64,000 bases of DNA, taken from Chryseobacterium flavum. GTDB taxonomy: Bacteria > Bacteroidota > Bacteroidia > Flavobacteriales > Weeksellaceae. Positions 45,176 through 53,541 of this stretch are shown here, piece after piece. Under the pieces are notes generated by a model. The model made no database searches. It was given only the letters and a program-made list of their open reading frames with translations, and was not told where the DNA came from. The stretch is taken from positions 1 to 64,000 of the forward strand of contig NZ_QNUE01000017.1 of NCBI RefSeq assembly GCF_003385595.1, written 5' to 3'. Positions within the stretch are counted from its first letter, which is position 1; the number at the start of each line of letters is the position of its first letter. The position numbers and the translations under genes are program-made.

Positions 45176-46438
45176 TTATTGAATATCGACTACATACATT
45201 GTTCCTTTGTCTACTTTTCCTGTTTTGGGAAGGGTTTTAACTTTAGGATTCCCATTTCCGTCATCTACCACTCCAAAATCATCATCATTGAAAACGGCCA
45301 GTTTATTATTACCCAAATAAACGATTCCCTCAAATTTATCATGTTCATATCCAAGCTTTGCAACAAGGTCAACAGCTAATGTTTTTGATACAGGCTTTAT
45401 TCCGGCAGCGGTAATCTCATCCCAGGTATTCTGTTCCAGAGATTTATTATTAATTTTCATGCCGTCTGCTGCTGCAATATCAGTTCCGTTTACATCAGTT
45501 GCACCGGTTAAACTTATTCTGTATACTTTTTTTATTCCTCCCTGTGATCCGAAATTACCATCCCTTTCAATTACCAGGAATTCATTATTTCCGATTGCCG
45601 TGATATCGCATACTGAATCAGAAGCACCACCATCCTGTTTATATAAAAACTGCCTGGTCTGTCCTGTAATGATATCGAAGGTGACAATTCGTGTTAAGGT
45701 CTTGTTAATTGCCAGCGCCTTGGTTGGAACATACATCATAGATTGCATTGTCCCTACTAAAGTTCTTCCATCCGGTGTCATACAAAGTCCTTCCATTCCT
45801 CTGTTAGCTCTTCTTTTCGCTAGTACTGCAGGCAATTTTCGTGTCCCTGTGTTTACACCAATAGGGCTTATTCTTTCCATTTCTACTCCTTCAGCACTAT
45901 AATGAACGATATGAGGGCCATATTCATCGGAAACCCAGAATGTCCCATCAGGTGCAGCAACAATGCTTTCACTGTCAAGACCGTATTTATCTGTACCCAG
46001 GACATTTCCAGAAGCATCATAAGCGATTTCACCTGTACTTCCCATTCCTTCCGGATTAGGTAATCCTGTTATCGGCTGACCGGCGGGGTTCTTTAATTTA
46101 ATATATTTGATCACTTCTACATTTCCTTCAGCATTGATTTTAAAATGCATAATTGTAGGAGTGAAATTGGGCGCTAAAAACTTTTTGCCATTAAGAAAAT
46201 CGGTGTTGGGGCCTCTGTCTGTAATGACATAAAATTCCCCTTTTCTTGAGGGATGAGCAGCTGCCCCGGAGCCAAACCCGCCATTGATCACATCTACTCC
46301 ATTTACAGTTGCTAATTTTGAAAAAGGAAATTCCTGTGGAAGCCTGGAATAGTTAATATCCTGATGGTTGGAATTGTCATCATCCTTACATGATGCCAAT
46401 GCTGTTAATACCCAAACAGATAATAGCAGTTTCTTCAT
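45176..46438 (-). CDS. Lipoprotein with esterase-like phytase domain
   Basis: 420 aa. The lipobox ALASC (Cys17) and a short acidic tail (KDDDNSN) mark a surface or outer-membrane lipoprotein. The rest matches the phytase-like beta-propeller domain: TDRGPNTDF, PNPEGMG, DSESIVAAPDGTFWVSDEYG, ANRGMEGLCMTPDG, ERDGNFG and a terminal DKFEGI. The acidic clusters probably bind Ca2+. Substrate (phytate or other phosphoester) is not certain. Monocistronic, between two terminators. Confidence 0.88.
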   Translation of the reverse strand: MKKLLLSVWVLTALASCKDDDNSNHQDINYSRLPQEFPFSKLATVNGVDVINGGFGSGAAAHPSRKGEFYVITDRGPNTDFLNGKKFLAPNFTPTIMHFKINAEGNVEVIKYIKLKNPAGQPITGLPNPEGMGSTGEIAYDASGNVLGTDKYGLDSESIVAAPDGTFWVSDEYGPHIVHYSAEGVEMERISPIGVNTGTRKLPAVLAKRRANRGMEGLCMTPDGRTLVGTMQSMMYVPTKALAINKTLTRIVTFDIITGQTRQFLYKQDGGASDSVCDITAIGNNEFLVIERDGNFGSQGGIKKVYRISLTGATDVNGTDIAAADGMKINNKSLEQNTWDEITAAGIKPVSKTLAVDLVAKLGYEHDKFEGIVYLGNNKLAVFNDDDFGVVDDGNGNPKVKTLPKTGKVDKGTMYVVDIQ

Positions 46439-46623
46439 ATTTACTTTTATGGCTGCGAAAATATAAATTCATTGTAAATTGATCTTGAATATAACAATAA
46501 CTGTATTTTAACAATACAACTGTTGTTGTTAAATTTATATAAACACTTTGGAATTTTATGATCAAAAAAGATCAGTACTAAATCGCGGTATCTATAAAGC
46601 CAGGTATTTAAAAGTAATGAATA

Positions 46624-46655
46624 AAAAAAAACGCACCGTTCGGTGCGTTTTTTTA
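46624..46655. terminator. Bidirectional terminator after clpP
   Basis: Stem ACGCACCG / CGGTGCGT (46631-46638 / 46641-46648), extended by an A-run and T-run on either side. It lies 20 bp after the clpP stop and serves the minus strand. Confidence 0.92.
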
Positions 46656-46672
46656 TTCTTAAATCAAATCAA

Positions 46673-47359
46673 TTATTTTTTATCTGTTGATCTCTGTAAA
46701 ACCTCATCTACCATTCCGTAGCCTTTAGCTTCCTCAGAAGTCATCCAGTAATCTCTGTCTGAAGATTTTTCTACCCATTCATAAGTTTGTCCTGAATGAT
46801 GAGCAATGATCTCATAAAGTTCCTGCTTTAATTTCAGCATCTCTCTTAAATTGATCTCCATATCAGAAGCTACTCCCTGAGCACCTCCGGATGGCTGGTG
46901 AATCATTACTCTTGAATGTTTAAGCGCAGAACGTTTTCCTTTTTCACCTGCTACTAATAATACAGCCCCCATAGAAGCCGCCATACCAGTACAGATGGTT
47001 GCTACATCCGGTTTTATGATCTGCATGGTATCATAAATACCTAATCCTGCATATACACTACCTCCCGGAGAATTGATATAGATCTGAATATCTTTAGACG
47101 GATCTGCACTTTCCAGGAATAAAAGCTGTGCCGTAACGATGTTAGCCACCTGATCATCAATTCCGGTTCCCAAAAAGATAATCCTGTCCATCATTAACCG
47201 GGAAAAAACGTCCATTTGGGCAACGTTTAATCTTCTTTCTTCCATGATGTATGGTGTAAGATTCGTTGGACCATACATTCCCATATACTGATCGGTAACC
47301 AGACCGTTATTTCCTAAATGTTTTACAGAGAAATCTCTGAATTCCTTTTTAATGTCCAT
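46673..47359 (-). CDS. clpP: ATP-dependent Clp protease proteolytic subunit
   Basis: 228-aa serine protease forming the 14-mer ClpP barrel. The catalytic Ser129 is in CTGMAASMGA, His154 in MIHQPSGG, and Asp ~203 in SDRDYWMTSEEAKGYGMVD. The N-terminus is extended by ~30 residues relative to E. coli ClpP (including MYGPTNLTPYIMEERRLN), as in other Bacteroidota. clpX is not adjacent in the window. Confidence 0.97.
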   Translation of the reverse strand: MDIKKEFRDFSVKHLGNNGLVTDQYMGMYGPTNLTPYIMEERRLNVAQMDVFSRLMMDRIIFLGTGIDDQVANIVTAQLLFLESADPSKDIQIYINSPGGSVYAGLGIYDTMQIIKPDVATICTGMAASMGAVLLVAGEKGKRSALKHSRVMIHQPSGGAQGVASDMEINLREMLKLKQELYEIIAHHSGQTYEWVEKSSDRDYWMTSEEAKGYGMVDEVLQRSTDKK

Positions 47360-47470
47360 ATTTCTATTATGTATTATTTAACAAAAATTTTCAAAGTTTA
47401 AATTACAATATTTATTCCTAAAATTTTATAAGACTTTTTGTCACAGAACCGGAAAATTTTTGTCTGTAAA

Positions 47471-49456
47471 CTACCTTCTTCTATCCACGTAGATTCCTTT
47501 AATCGGAGAATACTCAATAATATGACTCAGCCGTATTGATGCCTGCTTCAGTAAAGTAATCTTTTTTATCAGATCATAGTATCTCCCTTCATCACTATTG
47601 CTGTAATGATCAAGTTCTTTCGCCGTTTCTTTTATCAGATAATCAATATATCTGTATTTATGCAGTAGAACATCCCCTTTTATCTGGTCAGCGACTTTAT
47701 CCCCGTAATTGGGAGGATAAATATTGCGTGAAGCCCAGTTTTCAAGTTCATCCATCGGAATCAAAGCATCTACAACCTTCGTAGTAATCTCTTCATCCAT
47801 AAAAGATACAAAAAAGTTTCCACTTCTCAGTTCATCTTTTTGAATTCCCTCTCTAACCTGGTTAACAATGATTTCATTTTCTTTCACTAAAAATGTATAC
47901 TGCTCTTCTTCAAAATGATGAAGAATTTCTTCAATGACCGTAATCTGGTATTCTTCATTGTTTTCATTTCTGCGTTTCAGAACAATATCCCCGAACATCA
48001 GCATATGATCAACCAGTTTATTCTCCATGAATAAAACATCGTATAGAAAAGGATCTTCTTTTTCCCGGTCGGGCGGAACAATTTCCATTTTTGGAGGAGC
48101 CTTTTCTTTTTGCTGCTGCTGAACATGATGAGTCTGGTTCTGTGTAATCTGTTTCTGTACATCAAGCTCATTGAAAAGACTCTGTTCGGAAAGTCCGAAT
48201 TTATTGGAAACTTCCTTCAGATAGACCTCCCGCTTTAATGCATTTTGTACAAAGGACACCGATTTAACAATGTCACGGATTGCCTCTGCTTTTTTAATAG
48301 GATCATTTTCAACATCTCTTAACAGGATCTCTGCTTTAAAGTCGATAAAGTCCATCGCTTCATTTTCGATGTACTTTTCTACATATTCCTGCGGATGTTT
48401 TCTTGCAAAAGAATCCGGATCGTCTCCATCAGGAAAAAGCAATACACGAATGTTCATCCCTTCCGTGAGCAACATATCTATACTTCGGAAACTGGCCTTA
48501 ATTCCGGCATTATCCCCGTCAAAAAGAATGGTTACATTTTCTGTAAGCCTTTTAATCAGTTTGATCTGTTCCGTAGTAAGGGAAGTTCCTGAGCTGGCCA
48601 CCACATTTTCAATTCCGGACATATGAAGTGAGATCACATCCATATAACCTTCCACCAAAAGACAGGCATTCTTTCTGGAAATGGCCTGTTTGCTCTGGTT
48701 TAGTCCATAGAGAACATTTGACTTATGGTAAATCTCTGTTTCCGGTGAATTGAGATATTTGGCAGTCTTAACATTACTTTTTAAAATTCTGGCCCCAAAA
48801 CCTAAAACCCTGCCTGAAAAACTATGAATCGGAAAAATAACCCTTTCCCGGAAACGGTCTACTCCCGCGGGAGCATTTTCAGGAAAAATGGAAAGCCCTG
48901 ATTTTTCCAGGATTTCTTTGGAATATCCTTTTTCAAGGGCATAAGCTGTAAAAGCATTTTTCTTTTCCGGCGAATATCCAAGCTGGAATTTTTTAATGAT
49001 ATCATCCTTAAGTTCCCTTTCTTTAAAATAGGAAAGTCCTATACTTCTTCCATCCTCATCATTCCAAAGGATTTCCTGAAAATAATTATTGGCAACTTCA
49101 TGGATCTTATACAGCAGATCTTTTTCGGTCTGTGCATGCTTTGCCTCTTCAGAAATCTCGCGCTGATCTTCTTCGATTTCAATTCCGTACTTTTTGGCGG
49201 CATGGCGGAGGGCTTCCGGATACGTAAAATTTTCAATTTCCATCAGGAAAGAGATCGCTGTTCCCCCTTTACCTGTTGAGAAGTCTTTCCAGATCTGTTT
49301 GCTGGCAGAGACTACAAAACTCGGTGTTTTTTCATCATGGAACGGGCTAAGCCCTTTATAATTAGACCCTGCCCTTTTCAGCTGCACATATTCACCTACA
49401 ATCTCTTCAACCCTTATTGTGGAGAATATTTTATCTATGGTCTGTTTGGAAATCAT
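47471..49456 (-). CDS. dnaG: DNA primase lacking zinc-binding cysteines
   Basis: 661 aa, makes RNA primers at the replication fork. The N-terminal CHC2-type zinc domain is recognisable by GLSPFHDEKTPSF (residues 35-47) but has Ser37 for the first Cys, and W56-KDFSTGKGG65 where FxCFGCGxGG is normal, so Asp58 and Thr61 replace two Cys. Only His40 of the CHCC set remains. The TOPRIM region is intact (LLVEGYMD, EQIKLIKRLT, ILFDGDNAGIKAS), and the C-terminal helicase-binding region is long. The domain fold seems kept without zinc. From memory, flavobacterial DnaG proteins commonly share this. Confidence 0.95.
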   Translation of the reverse strand: MISKQTIDKIFSTIRVEEIVGEYVQLKRAGSNYKGLSPFHDEKTPSFVVSASKQIWKDFSTGKGGTAISFLMEIENFTYPEALRHAAKKYGIEIEEDQREISEEAKHAQTEKDLLYKIHEVANNYFQEILWNDEDGRSIGLSYFKERELKDDIIKKFQLGYSPEKKNAFTAYALEKGYSKEILEKSGLSIFPENAPAGVDRFRERVIFPIHSFSGRVLGFGARILKSNVKTAKYLNSPETEIYHKSNVLYGLNQSKQAISRKNACLLVEGYMDVISLHMSGIENVVASSGTSLTTEQIKLIKRLTENVTILFDGDNAGIKASFRSIDMLLTEGMNIRVLLFPDGDDPDSFARKHPQEYVEKYIENEAMDFIDFKAEILLRDVENDPIKKAEAIRDIVKSVSFVQNALKREVYLKEVSNKFGLSEQSLFNELDVQKQITQNQTHHVQQQQKEKAPPKMEIVPPDREKEDPFLYDVLFMENKLVDHMLMFGDIVLKRRNENNEEYQITVIEEILHHFEEEQYTFLVKENEIIVNQVREGIQKDELRSGNFFVSFMDEEITTKVVDALIPMDELENWASRNIYPPNYGDKVADQIKGDVLLHKYRYIDYLIKETAKELDHYSNSDEGRYYDLIKKITLLKQASIRLSHIIEYSPIKGIYVDRRR

Positions 49457-49620
49457 GCTGTAAAATTAAGTAATTTTATAAAGAAACAGGAAGCTTTTGA
49501 ACCGGATAGTTTAAGACCCCGAACCAGAGGCCTCAGGAACAGGAAGGAAATATCAAAAAAAACGAAACCTACATCTATAAAGCAGGAATTCCTCTCTAAC
49601 CCATAACTATATCCCCACCT

Positions 49621-49690
49621 CATAACTCATAACTCATAACTCATAACTCATAACTCATAACTCATAACTCATAACTCATAACTCATAACT
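49621..49690. repeat. Tandem repeat, ten perfect copies of CATAACT
   Basis: 70 bp of uninterrupted 7-bp units, with one near-copy upstream (CCATAACTAT, ~49601). The array ends 15 bp before the -7 box of tsaE and so covers the -33 region. A variable-number tandem repeat is likely. Confidence 0.95.
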
Positions 49691-49705
49691 CTAAAACATA
49701 TTCAT

Positions 49706-49713
49706 TATTTTTG
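49706..49713 (+). promoter_or_regulatory. Possible -7 box (TATTTTTG) for tsaE
   Basis: Exact TAnnTTTG match 14 bp before the tsaE ATG. The -33 position falls in the heptamer array, and no TTG is present. Confidence 0.42.
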
Positions 49714-49727
49714 CAACAAATTAGCTT

Positions 49728-50135
49728 ATGCAGTTCAATATACATAAAATCGAAGACTGGCAGGAAGTTGTTGACAACATCATTCCTCAATTACAACATA
49801 ATATTCTTTTATTAAAAGGAAATCTGGGAGCAGGTAAAACAACATTCACCCAATTTCTGCTTAAAGACCTGGGAAGTGAAGATGAAGTCAGTTCCCCTAC
49901 CTATTCCATCGTTAACGAATACAATACTCCAAAAGGAAAAATATACCATTTCGATCTGTACCGTCTGAAAAATATTGAAGAAGTATATGACATTGGTATC
50001 GAAGAATATCTGGACAATTCCTTTTTGTGTATTATAGAGTGGCCGGAAGTCTATGAGGAAGAACTTTACGGCCTTAAATATCACACAATGAGCATTATGA
50101 ACACTGGTGAAAGCAGAGAAATTTCATTCGATTAA
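49728..50135 (+). CDS. tsaE: tRNA threonylcarbamoyladenosine biosynthesis ATPase TsaE
   Basis: 135 aa. P-loop GNLGAGKTTF (~31-40), a switch-like SSPTYSIVNEY and a Walker-B-like YHFDLYRL, then CIIEWPEV, define TsaE (YjeE). It energises the TsaB/TsaC/TsaD complex that makes t6A37 in ANN-decoding tRNAs. Full-length for the family. The neighbouring ald gene is 70 bp downstream, with its own promoter box. Confidence 0.95.
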   Translation: MQFNIHKIEDWQEVVDNIIPQLQHNILLLKGNLGAGKTTFTQFLLKDLGSEDEVSSPTYSIVNEYNTPKGKIYHFDLYRLKNIEEVYDIGIEEYLDNSFLCIIEWPEVYEEELYGLKYHTMSIMNTGESREISFD

Positions 50136-50143
50136 ATATTATG

Positions 50144-50151
50144 TATCTTTG
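50144..50151 (+). promoter_or_regulatory. Possible -7 box (TATCTTTG) for ald
   Basis: Exact TAnnTTTG match. Predicted leader about 45-50 nt. No convincing -33 box. Confidence 0.42.
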
Positions 50152-50205
50152 CTTATTAATTCAGTTTTTAAAATAACAATCTGTAAGATATAATTTAATT
50201 TAAGA

Positions 50206-51396
50206 ATGAGTACAAATATTTTTACTCCTTTCACAGAAGAAGAATTGATGCCGAAGGAAGAAAAATTGGAGGTTATAAAAAAGGGAAAACAATTCAGTAT
50301 TGGAATACCTAAGGAGACCTGTTTAAACGAAAGGAGAACCTGTATTACTCCGGACGCAGTTCAGGTGTTGGTGGAACACGGCCATGAGATCATTATTGAA
50401 TCAGGAGCCGGACAGGGTTCATTTTTTACAGACTTACAGTATTCTGAATCCGGAGCCAGGATTACCAATGATCCTAAAGAAGCTTTCGGACAGGATCTCA
50501 TTTTAAAGGTAAATCCTCCTACAGAAGATGAAATTGAATACATGAAACCCAATACCTATCTGGTTTCAGCTCTTCAGATCAATCTCAGGGATAAAGAATA
50601 TTTCTTAAAACTTGCAGAGAAAAAAATAAATGCCATTGCTTTTGAATTTATTGTTGATGAATACAAACAGCTTTCACTGGTAAGATTAGTGGGTGAAATT
50701 GCAGGAACTGTTTCTATTTTATACGCTTCAGAATTATTAGCCTTATCAAATGGCCTGATGCTGGGAGGTATTACCGGCGTAAGACCCGCTGAAGTCGTAA
50801 TTCTGGGAGCCGGAATTGTGGGTGAGTTTGCTACAAAAGCGGCCATAGGTCTGGGGGCCAGTATCAAAGTTTTTGATAATTCCCTGTCAAAATTAAGAAG
50901 ACTTCACACCATGGTTGACAGCCGTGTTCCCACTTCTATTATTGATCCTAAAGAACTCAGTAAAAGTTTAAGGCGTGCAGATGTCGTAATTGGTGCTCTT
51001 CCAAGATTAAACATGGCTCCTATTGTCACAGAGGATATGGTCATGAAAATGAAAAAAGGCAGTGTCATTATTGACATTACTATAGATAACGGGAAAGTAA
51101 TCGAAACATCTGAACTGACTACAATGGAAGATCCTTATATTATCAAGCATGGAGTAATCCATTGCGGTCTTCCGAATTTAACATCAAGAATGCCGAGAAC
51201 AACAACCAAAGCCATCTCTAATTTCTTTTTGTCATATATCCTTAACTATGATGAAGAAGGCGGATTTGAAAATATGCTGATCCGCAAAAATGAAATGAAG
51301 CAGAGTTTATATATGTATAAAGGAAGACATACAAAAAAGATCATCTGCGACCGTTTCGGACTAACGTACCATGATATCAATCTTTTAATTTTCTAA
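50206..51396 (+). CDS. ald: Alanine dehydrogenase
   Basis: 396 aa, NAD-dependent, interconverting L-alanine and pyruvate + NH4+. N-terminal IGIPKETCLNERRTCITPDAV contains substrate-binding Arg residues. Lys and His positions follow in KVNPPTEDE and related segments. The NAD-binding Rossmann fold is VVILGAGIVGEFATKAA. The last ~40 residues (GRHTKKIICDRFGLTYHDIN) are a typical flavobacterial extension. Its stop overlaps the ATG of the next gene (TAATG). Confidence 0.92.
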   Translation: MSTNIFTPFTEEELMPKEEKLEVIKKGKQFSIGIPKETCLNERRTCITPDAVQVLVEHGHEIIIESGAGQGSFFTDLQYSESGARITNDPKEAFGQDLILKVNPPTEDEIEYMKPNTYLVSALQINLRDKEYFLKLAEKKINAIAFEFIVDEYKQLSLVRLVGEIAGTVSILYASELLALSNGLMLGGITGVRPAEVVILGAGIVGEFATKAAIGLGASIKVFDNSLSKLRRLHTMVDSRVPTSIIDPKELSKSLRRADVVIGALPRLNMAPIVTEDMVMKMKKGSVIIDITIDNGKVIETSELTTMEDPYIIKHGVIHCGLPNLTSRMPRTTTKAISNFFLSYILNYDEEGGFENMLIRKNEMKQSLYMYKGRHTKKIICDRFGLTYHDINLLIF

Positions 51397-51767
51397 TGAA
51401 AAAACTTAAATTTTATATAATAGGCTTCATTCCGGGGCTGCTTATCGTATTTTTTATTTTAAACAAGAAAGGGGCAAGCTGCAGCGGGTATTTACCAAAC
51501 AGCCGTGTGATCGCAGAAACACTTTCCAAAGAATTCAGATATTCTGAGGGCTTTAAAAATGAAATGAATACCTATAAGATTGATGAAAAGTTTATAAAAG
51601 ACAGCATCATCACCAACGGAAAAGTTGACTTTGACAGAAGCCATGCACAGAAAAAACCTTGTCCGGACTATCTGATTATGTATCCTGAAAAGGACCCGGC
51701 CTACGAAATTACTTTTGAGAAGTGTGAAGAAAATGTGACCTTAAACAGCCTGAGAAAACTTAAATAG
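51396..51767 (+). CDS. Hypothetical membrane-anchored protein (123 aa)
   Basis: N-terminal hydrophobic anchor (FYIIGFIPGLLIVFFIL, ~6-22) and a small periplasmic domain with three cysteines (GASCSGYLPNSRVIAETL, KPCPDYL, FEKCEE). Possible disulfide; no known family. The overlap with ald implies translational coupling, and conservation after ald in flavobacteria seems likely from memory but is unverified. Confidence 0.7.
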   Translation: MKKLKFYIIGFIPGLLIVFFILNKKGASCSGYLPNSRVIAETLSKEFRYSEGFKNEMNTYKIDEKFIKDSIITNGKVDFDRSHAQKKPCPDYLIMYPEKDPAYEITFEKCEENVTLNSLRKLK

Positions 51768-51787
51768 CCCTCAATAATACAGTCTAT

Positions 51788-52561
51788 ATGGAAGGCAATT
51801 ACTACATGATTCATGACTATCTGATATTCATCGGAGTTTTTGCCATTTTCTTTTTTCTGACCACCAGCATCTATCTTTTCAGCCAGCATCAAAAGCTGAA
51901 ACAACAGAATTTCAAATTATCAGAGACCAATAAGATTATTGAACAGCGCCTGAATGAAGTACGGCTGGAACATATCGGAACAAAACTGAATCCCCATCTT
52001 TTCAAGAATATCCTTAACTCTGTACAGTCCCATGCGTACCAGACCTATATGTCCCTGGATAAGCTGGCCAATGTCCTGGATTATATCCTGTATGAAAGCA
52101 ACAATAAGTATGTAAGTCCCAAAGAGGAGCTCAATTTTGCCTTAAGCCTTATTGATATCAATAAAATTAAGATCAATCCTCTGTTTGATTTCAGGATCAA
52201 ATCCCGGATCAATAAATCAGATTCGGTGTATGAGGAAAAGGTATTTGCTCCGCTGATCTCCGTTGATCTTATTGAAAATGCTTTCAAACATACTGATTTC
52301 CTTGCACAGGATTCTTTTATATCCATCTATCTGGAGCTTGAAAACAGTATTTTCACAATGAAGGTCAGCAATAAAGCTTCCTTAAAAAATATTCTTGAAA
52401 AGGAAAAAAGCGGTTTTGGAAGTCAGTCCCTGGACCAAAGGCTGAAAATGATCTACAGTACTTTTTATCAACTGGAAAAGAGTTCTAAAAATGGCATATT
52501 TACAGCAGAATTAAAAATAAACTTAGGAGAATTCTATGATAAAATGCGTTATTCTGGATGA
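51788..52561 (+). CDS. LytS-type sensor histidine kinase
   Basis: 257 aa. One transmembrane helix (~11-30) is followed by a short coiled coil. The His_kinase domain has the phosphoacceptor region KLNPHLFKNILNSVQSHA, where the usual FLFN is LFKN. The N-box is DLIENAFKHTDF, and GFGSQSLDQRLKMIYS stands for the G box. There is no large sensor domain, so the signal is probably sensed by membrane or partner proteins. It overlaps the response-regulator gene by 26 bp. Confidence 0.88.
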   Translation: MEGNYYMIHDYLIFIGVFAIFFFLTTSIYLFSQHQKLKQQNFKLSETNKIIEQRLNEVRLEHIGTKLNPHLFKNILNSVQSHAYQTYMSLDKLANVLDYILYESNNKYVSPKEELNFALSLIDINKIKINPLFDFRIKSRINKSDSVYEEKVFAPLISVDLIENAFKHTDFLAQDSFISIYLELENSIFTMKVSNKASLKNILEKEKSGFGSQSLDQRLKMIYSTFYQLEKSSKNGIFTAELKINLGEFYDKMRYSG

Positions 52562-53246
52562 CGAATTACTGGCCATCAGCTATCTGAAGCTTCTATGTGA
52601 ACAAATTGACAATGTAGAGGTTGTAAAAGCATTCAATGATCCTAAAATCTTCCTGAAGGAAATTGGCAATATTGACTGTAATTTATGTATTCTGGATATT
52701 GAAATGCCTGGAATGACCGGGCTTCAGGTCGCAGAACTGATTTCAGATTCAAAAAAAATCATATTTACAACTGCCTATAAAGAATATGCAGCAGAAGCTT
52801 TTGATCTTAACGTAGTGGATTACGTCAGAAAGCCTATAAAAAAAGAAAGACTGATACAGGCTTTTGAAAAAGCTAAGGAACTGGTAGAAACTGCTCCGAA
52901 GAAATCCTTAATTGAATGGAACACCAATATCGGAAGGACGGTCATATTCACCGAACAGATTGCTTACATCAAAACTTCTGAAATAGACAGCAGGGACAAA
53001 GATATTATCCTGAATGACGGAACAACGATTGTTTTAAAAAACCTTAATTTTAAAAACCTCCTGGAAATGTTGCCTGGCAAAGATTTTGCCCAGGTCAACA
53101 AAAAAGAGATTATCGCCTTATCTTCTATCAAAGTGTTTTCCACCAATGAGATCATTACCACACTGGCTATTGATGATCAGTCTTTTTTAAAACTGCAGAT
53201 CGGTGAAGCGTATAAGAGTTCGTTAATGGAACTGTTCGGAAAATAG
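52536..53246 (+). CDS. LytTR-family response regulator
   Basis: 236 aa. The receiver domain (1-120) has acidic pocket Asp8/9 (ILDDE), phosphoacceptor Asp54 (CILDIEMPG), Thr in FTTAY and Lys in VRKPIKK. The LytTR DNA-binding domain (~135-235) is a beta-rich fold (EQIAYIKTSEIDSRD, then DFAQVNKKEIIALS). Expected to bind paired direct repeats about two helical turns apart. Such repeats exist 200 bp downstream at 53447-53480, upstream of the antiporter gene, a likely target. Confidence 0.93.
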   Translation: MIKCVILDDELLAISYLKLLCEQIDNVEVVKAFNDPKIFLKEIGNIDCNLCILDIEMPGMTGLQVAELISDSKKIIFTTAYKEYAAEAFDLNVVDYVRKPIKKERLIQAFEKAKELVETAPKKSLIEWNTNIGRTVIFTEQIAYIKTSEIDSRDKDIILNDGTTIVLKNLNFKNLLEMLPGKDFAQVNKKEIIALSSIKVFSTNEIITTLAIDDQSFLKLQIGEAYKSSLMELFGK

Positions 53247-53446
53247 CCCCTTCATTTCTTCCTCTTTTCATTACAGAATACAAGGCCTTTATTACAACTC
53301 CCGTTTTCAGGACGGTAAAGTATCTACTTTTGTACGGAATTAATGATTAAATGAATGAAGGTTACTGAAGGTTTTCATATCCGGCTTATTCATGCCGGGA
53401 ACAATGGTCAGAACAGGATTAACATGACTGTATGTTCAAAATAGAT

Positions 53447-53480
53447 TTCGTTACATTTTTCAGAACATTCGTTACATTTT
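53447..53480 (+). promoter_or_regulatory. Candidate LytTR operator: 13-bp direct repeats, 21-bp period
   Basis: Perfect TTCGTTACATTTT at 53447-53459 and 53468-53480, same helical face. They lie 37 bp upstream of a CAACTTTG -7-like box (53517-53524) and ~60 bp before the antiporter ATG, an activator position. The binding protein is inferred from the adjacent LytTR gene. Confidence 0.65.
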
Positions 53481-53541
53481 AAAAAGAAAGGTCTTTTAAT
53501 ATCATTTTATTCTTATCAACTTTGCATTAAATATTGGAATC

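Larger units (their letters stand above)
49457..49727. other. Intergenic region between dnaG and tsaE
   Basis: 271 bp, divergent promoter region. It contains a degenerate GACCCCGAACC/GAGGCCTCAGG stretch (about 49515-49540), the heptamer array listed separately, and a TATTTTTG box. No gene seen. Confidence 0.6.

Noticed and set aside
49621..49690. CRISPR array
   Set aside because: The 7-bp units are directly joined with no spacers, and there are no cas genes.
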